Shown here: piece after piece, positions 62,885 through 64,000 of the stretch
How positions within the stretch are numbered: the stretch's first letter is position 1
How the letters are laid out: each line of letters opens with the position of its first letter
Source: Dendrolimus kikuchii
Lineage: Eukaryota > Arthropoda > Insecta > Lepidoptera > Lasiocampidae
Reading direction: 5' to 3'
Assembly (NCBI GenBank): GCA_019925095.2
Contig: CM034405.1
Span: 16,021,401 to 16,085,400 of the forward strand
DNA length: 64,000 nucleotides
Translations under genes and position numbers: made by a program
The notes under the pieces: generated by a model
The model's input: only the letters and a program-made list of their open reading frames with translations
What the model was told of the DNA's origin: nothing
The model's database searches: none

Positions 62885-63568
62885 CTATGCTTTATGTATT
62901 TATGTGTGAATATAAATCTAATTGTAAATATTTTTTAAGAATAATGTGCGACAAAACCCTGCCCCAGCTTTTGTGCCATTTTCTGTCTCTATCCCAAGGT
63001 TGTCTAGAAGAGATCGCTGCCAGCAATAAGGCCGCCATTCGTACTTAGTTCTAAGCTGTTTTTGTGTATTGGTTTATAAATTTTATTGTACAATAAAGTA
63101 TATTCTATTCTATTAAACTCACAAATCTGCCTTAGACAAGCATGACGTGGTATAATTTCCGCTAACTGGGTATAAATGTCCCACTGCTGAACCTCCCAAT
63201 ATTTTAGAGGAATGGACAGTATATCCGCCACGCTTATCCAAGCCAGCTTAGCAAGTTTGCCTTATCACCTATCTCAATCGTTTGCATCATGTTTTTCTTC
63301 ACCGTCAGTATGTGATAATTGTATCCATAAGCATAATTTAGAAAACTGCCTCATTGGTGCATGCTTTACCGGTCAGTATTGTAACTAGTGTTATTTAAGT
63401 TTGGGGCGTGAGTATATAACTACTAAGCCACCGCTGCTACAAGAAAAATACAGCTAGTTAAACTGTGAATGTTTAATAACTGACCTGCTCTAACGAATGC
63501 GCTTTTATACTAAGTTGTTCATTTATATTGAAATCATCTACTGAACTAAGAGCATCCTCACTGCCAAT
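50000..63568 (-). CDS. PPP1R21/KLRAQ1-like coiled-coil protein, C-terminal four exons (N-terminus outside window)
   Basis: On the - strand four exons, 63568-63485, 52748-52422, 51559-51464 and 50146-50000, join in a single frame (all codon-boundary junctions) to give 217 residues and a stop. Heptad-rich Leu/Glu/Lys stretches predict coiled coils. The end, with ITRLEEELHSTSHNYEEQMS then a charged tail, resembles the TTKRSYEDQ domain at the C-terminus of PPP1R21 (protein phosphatase 1 regulatory subunit 21, a subunit of the Rab5-binding FERRY complex; known for the family). GSLEVP followed by REQRLTTYF also resembles that protein. The gene runs towards the B56 gene. Its 10.7-kb intron (52749-63484) holds a mariner relic, a LINE and a BEL/Pao element. 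Identity comes from recalled motifs, not a search. Confidence 0.72.
50628..50722 (-). repeat. SINE-like family A, 3' fragment
   Basis: TTATTTATTGCAAAGCTTGC to about GCGTTGTCAGCC; only the tail-side 90 bp remain, strongly diverged. Confidence 0.55.
51464..51559 (-). CDS. PPP1R21-like exon, coiled coil
   Basis: 32 codons, CEMLRQRFEEMERDKQ to KHNTITRL. Acceptor GTTTTAG, donor GTGAGT. Codon-boundary phase on both sides. Confidence 0.85.
51790..51807. repeat. Poly-C tract, 18 or more
   Basis: A run of about 18 C in a PPP1R21-like intron; on the gene strand it is a G run. Exact length is uncertain. Confidence 0.9.
52097..52340 (+). repeat. SINE-like family A copy
   Basis: TAAAGAACCCACAGCCAGGT to AAGTCATGCAATAAAAAAAA. 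It lies in the intron between two PPP1R21-like exons, antisense. Confidence 0.9.
52422..52748 (-). CDS. PPP1R21-like exon, coiled coil
   Basis: 109 codons from ENQKLKMEFEILRMENESLK to SKTEHYVKE. Acceptor TTTTTTAG, donor GTAATT. Two coiled-coil stretches flank an acidic Ser/Asp linker (DNHDSGDFNTFSDTSVDGDG) and the conserved-looking GSLEVPF segment. Confidence 0.85.
52805..52922 (+). mobile_element. tRNA-derived SINE head fragment
   Basis: CAGCTGTGGTAGTTAGTAG then GCGGGTTCGAATCCTGG (good B box). The insert between boxes and the lack of a closing acceptor stem argue against a working tRNA. Followed directly by the truncated Penelope-like arm. Confidence 0.7.
52923..52997 (-). mobile_element. 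Truncated arm of the Penelope-like repeat
   Basis: About 70 bp of the same family, from AATAAAACTACGTTTTAACG to TTTTTCCGACGT, broken before the GGCCAC stem. Confidence 0.65.
53070..53190 (+). mobile_element. LINE C-terminal fragment
   Basis: Reads RNLWNMLPLEVRQAQSVSFF then SRLVKDYYHKVYV and a stop, the C-terminus of the same CR1/Jockey LINE group. Confidence 0.65.
53258..53816 (-). mobile_element. Internally deleted mariner-type transposon, 559 bp
   Basis: Ends are inverted repeats with AGGTTGGGGAAAAAGT, flanked by TA at 53256-53257 and 53817-53818. On the - strand 53534-53187 encodes mariner transposase N-terminal helix-turn-helix text: FEFGNFDIKDARRSGRP and KKLDIWVPHEL. The DD(34)D catalytic region is missing, so the copy is non-autonomous. 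A further stretch at about 53540-53640 reads as the upstream part of the same transposase. Confidence 0.88.
53817..54068 (-). mobile_element. 3' end of a CR1/Jockey-group LINE (probably the one at 60974-62650)
   Basis: On the - strand this ends in the family-specific hairpin (about 53911-53949) and AATAAAGAGTTATCTC. Orientation and adjacency suggest it is the displaced 3'UTR of the LINE whose ORF lies right of the BEL element. Part of the C-terminal coding region is on neither side. Confidence 0.75.
54069..54251 (+). repeat. BEL 5' LTR
   Basis: 183 bp, TGTACAAAGTATG...CACACTACA. It matches the 3' LTR base for base as far as I can read. It is short even for BEL elements. Confidence 0.93.
54252..54682 (+). 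other. BEL 5' leader with candidate primer-binding site
   Basis: Untranslated leader between the 5' LTR and gag. TTGGTCCTTCGAG shortly after the LTR (about 54257-54269) is the likely place for a tRNA primer-binding site; the tRNA was not identified. Confidence 0.45.
54683..57475 (+). pseudogene. BEL gag-protease and truncated reverse transcriptase
   Basis: 930 codons. Residues 1-220 are a helical gag N-terminus; 228-400 match the BEL gag core (DUF1759-like, LDVPTFTGRYTQWPTFCDLY). Three zinc knuckles follow: C455/C458/H462/C467, C488/C491/H495/C500 and C506/C509/H513/H518. The aspartic protease site is LLDQGSQ at Asp588. The RT fold begins near 840 and reaches SADIEKMFRQI with the first catalytic Asp (909), then the frame breaks within 57438-57475 and stops. 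The fingers/palm with the second catalytic pair, the connection and RNase H are gone. The protein could still make gag and protease but not copy itself. Confidence 0.9.
57459..60614 (+). CDS. BEL integrase joined in frame to an env-like domain
   Basis: The frame is open from 57438 to the stop at 60614; the listed 57459 start is a GTG and not a true start, since the frame begins at a deletion joint. About residues 10-100 are the integrase zinc finger (His57, His62, Cys92, Cys95). The catalytic core has Asp127 (GVDFTG), Asp193 (YSDNGTNF) and Glu246 (GGLWEAAVK), followed by a DNA-binding region to about 415. From about 448 comes an env-like part: hydrophobic leader 449-465, furin-type site RQKR at 559-562 followed by a Gly-rich hydrophobic stretch, helical region, Cys-rich region 800-895 and a C-terminal membrane segment near 971-991. 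This layout recalls the baculovirus F-type fusion family seen in some insect retroelements. Env from such elements is usually made from a spliced RNA; no splice site was established here. Confidence 0.88.
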   Translation: MKRNSKLICLNPYLDEKDGLLKVGGRLSNSHLSQSAKHPIILPSHSRLTDLIIRQAHLTTLHGGPSLTLIHLREKYWILSGLRTVKRELNKCVTCRKHSDQSRPPIMADLPAPRVTPSRPFTHAGVDFTGHFDIKANKGRGIRTHKGYVAVFVCLSTKAVHLELVSDLSTPGFLAAFRRFCARRGTPSHVYSDNGTNFVGANRLLKKEYQEIAQSINRDFFNNIKEYNIQWTFNAPAYPSAGGLWEAAVKSFKYHLRRVIGEQKLTYEEFITLLHQIEACLNSRPLITVNENSSDICLTPGHFLIGDTLLSRPQTDSGNINLTTRWRMIQAMNKDIWKAWSSDYLKQLQARTKWRTPTKNIEVEDIVLVKEENLPPGKWALGRVVDVHPGKDGHVRVVSLKTKHGVIKRPALKLSVLPVKKDEDETSLEQGDETSRPRRSTRKGAFHYMTMALLLLMAVIMPVECTYSISPFDKNQSIYFDKMYDMNIIRDEWKLIIYYNMSSYWSGLHNIENYVTHLDNYLRKNGLASQYKSIVYQLKHEISEIEHYNSILQNQISKRQKRGLINGVGYLANSLFGVLDDSFAQKYEKDIQQITQNENHLQQLFKNQTSVLEAQYNIMRRNEDIMNRQFKIVENHLRNISQILNQVESQQRIELYFISSSLAANIIISSLRRIQTTLINIITDITHGHNIDIHLLPPEQLIEQVNVIRSHLQNDLTLPAENENVQELYKLLKLNVKINNNFLIIEVKFPLQNKDTLELDSVISIPYPNHIVRFITPYIAFNLRKNLLLFLTETDIRTCIHLPRNRILCSTNNLIYEQTFTQSICNINIDGHLKLCATEPLTCQEHWIKLHNTNSWLYSCCDECKVYIFCTDGMKLEALLGNGILNIGQGCNIKSKSLIIYGHNDYFSHTKMDGYSAIIPETSILNHITNTTFSNFTMENHDREWNNIKTQIDVLKQQSNISFISTHDIHLYAVSYTVLAVVILGGMTYWAKRCWKNRRRAVAPEPFSVVFQAAQKVAEVDQLHQPTTSNSAKTITLDIPSATSHVTVKKP
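60791..60973 (+). repeat. BEL 3' LTR
   Basis: 183-bp copy of the 5' LTR. Preceded by the short purine-rich GAGGCGCAGGA (60780-60790), a candidate polypurine tract. Confidence 0.93.
60974..62650 (-). mobile_element. CR1/Jockey-group LINE ORF2, 5'-truncated and cut at its 3' side by the BEL element
   Basis: A reverse-transcriptase frame runs on the - strand from about 62650 and enters the BEL LTR, where it stops. Visible are the pre-RT segment, SFSEFRPISILPFLSKVLER, the first catalytic Asp in LLDVSSAFNN (about residue 259), AGVPQGGVLSPLLF and the catalytic YADD (about 345-348). The pre-RT part and RT are uninterrupted, so decay is slight. The ORF lacks its endonuclease half (5' truncation) and its last part. 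Its 3'UTR is probably the piece at 53817-54068 on the other side of the BEL element. It lies within an intron and in the same direction as the PPP1R21-like gene. Confidence 0.88.
62760..63115 (+). mobile_element. LINE 3' end with hairpin
   Basis: AT-repeat-expanded 3'UTR, hairpin 62999-63036 (ATCGCTGCCAGCAAT), ends CAATAAAGTATATTCTATTC. The same tail text recurs at 12640-12665. Confidence 0.7.
62800..62882. repeat. (AT)n microsatellite, about 80 bp
   Basis: Uninterrupted TA repeat within a LINE 3'-end fragment. The length should be treated as approximate because such tracts are prone to assembly and polymorphism error. Confidence 0.95.
63165..63445 (-). mobile_element. tRNA-derived SINE
   Basis: Same family as at 6.6-7.0 kb (ATAAATGTCCCACTGCTGAA). 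On the - strand it starts with a tRNA-like AGCGGTGGCTTAGTAGTTA, fitting the A box TGGCNNAGTNG; the B box is eroded. Lies in the PPP1R21-like intron. Confidence 0.75.
63485..63568 (-). CDS. PPP1R21-like exon (most upstream in window)
   Basis: 28 codons encoding IGSEDALSSVDDFNINEQ then LSIKAHSLEQ. Acceptor ATGTTTCAG on the - strand, donor GTCAGT. Too short to be recognised alone; it is supported because its last residues run straight into the coiled coil of the next exon in frame. Confidence 0.7.
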
Positions 63569-63592
63569 CTGAAACATACAGAAATTAAGGAG

Positions 63593-63832
63593 TTACAGTT
63601 TTACACAACTAATAAACCCTTCCCAATAGACCTGCGCAGCAGACCAATTTTAGAAGCGCGTGACAGTGTACCAATCGTGTAAGCGGAACTGAGAATGCAT
63701 AGCAAGCAACAACGCTGCCATTTCCACTTGCAAATAAAGTTCTATATAGATTATTTATGTCGGAAATCAGACTGCACTTTTCTGCGCAAATGATAACTGT
63801 CGATCGGAATTATAAGTTGTGTAAAACTGTAA
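63593..63832. mobile_element. 240-bp MITE beside a PPP1R21-like exon
   Basis: TTACAGTTTTACACAACT at 63593-63610 and its exact complement at 63815-63832. It lies 25 bp upstream (in gene sense) of the exon at 63568. No coding capacity. Confidence 0.75.
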
Positions 63833-64000
63833 TAGATTGAGGAGACAAGAAGAACAATGTGAAAGATAAAGAAAGAAAAGATAAACAATCTCCATGTTAA
63901 TTAATGTCTGACCAAAGCATGGAAGAAGAATTAGAAATGGATAGCCTATTGTAATAGCCAGCTAAGTAGCGGTTGTTCACTAATAGCCATTGCTAAATTG

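Overview
The window reads as nuclear DNA of an insect, most likely a moth or butterfly. It is AT-rich, its genes are split by long introns, and it is crowded with repeats of lepidopteran character: RTE-, CR1/Jockey- and R1-type LINEs, tRNA-derived SINEs, a mariner, many MITEs and a BEL/Pao retrotransposon with an env-like domain. I cannot name the species.

Two host genes are supported. (1) On the + strand, 10137-35976, ten exons encode a complete 621-residue B56 (B') regulatory subunit of protein phosphatase 2A, of the gamma/delta class (fly well-rounded type). All nine junctions keep the reading frame. (2) On the - strand, 63568 down to 50000, four exons encode the C-terminal coiled-coil part of a PPP1R21/KLRAQ1-like protein; its N-terminal part lies beyond the right edge. 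The genes converge, with about 14 kb between their stop codons.

Layout. 1-9.1 kb is repeat-rich DNA upstream of the phosphatase gene: a (TA)n tract, a 140/144-bp tandem array with an RTE LINE insertion inside it, and SINE-like copies. 9.1-10.5 kb is a GC/CpG-rich block holding the probable promoter, 5'UTR and exon 1. Intron 1 (10.5-23.0 kb) holds a 137-bp-arm hairpin of Penelope-like character and a LINE nested in another LINE. 23-36 kb holds exons 2-10, with repeats inside every larger intron. 36-50 kb is intergenic, with RTE ends, MITEs and AT-rich DNA. 50-63.6 kb is the PPP1R21-like gene; its large intron carries a 559-bp mariner relic and a CR1/Jockey LINE that is interrupted by a 6.9-kb BEL/Pao element.

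The most notable points are: the BEL element, with identical LTRs but most of its reverse transcriptase missing and an env-like domain in frame with integrase; a LINE 3'-end hairpin kept by compensating changes in eight copies; a Val in place of a normally invariant Gly next to the substrate pocket of the B56 protein; and repeats sitting within about 30 bp of two splice sites of that gene.
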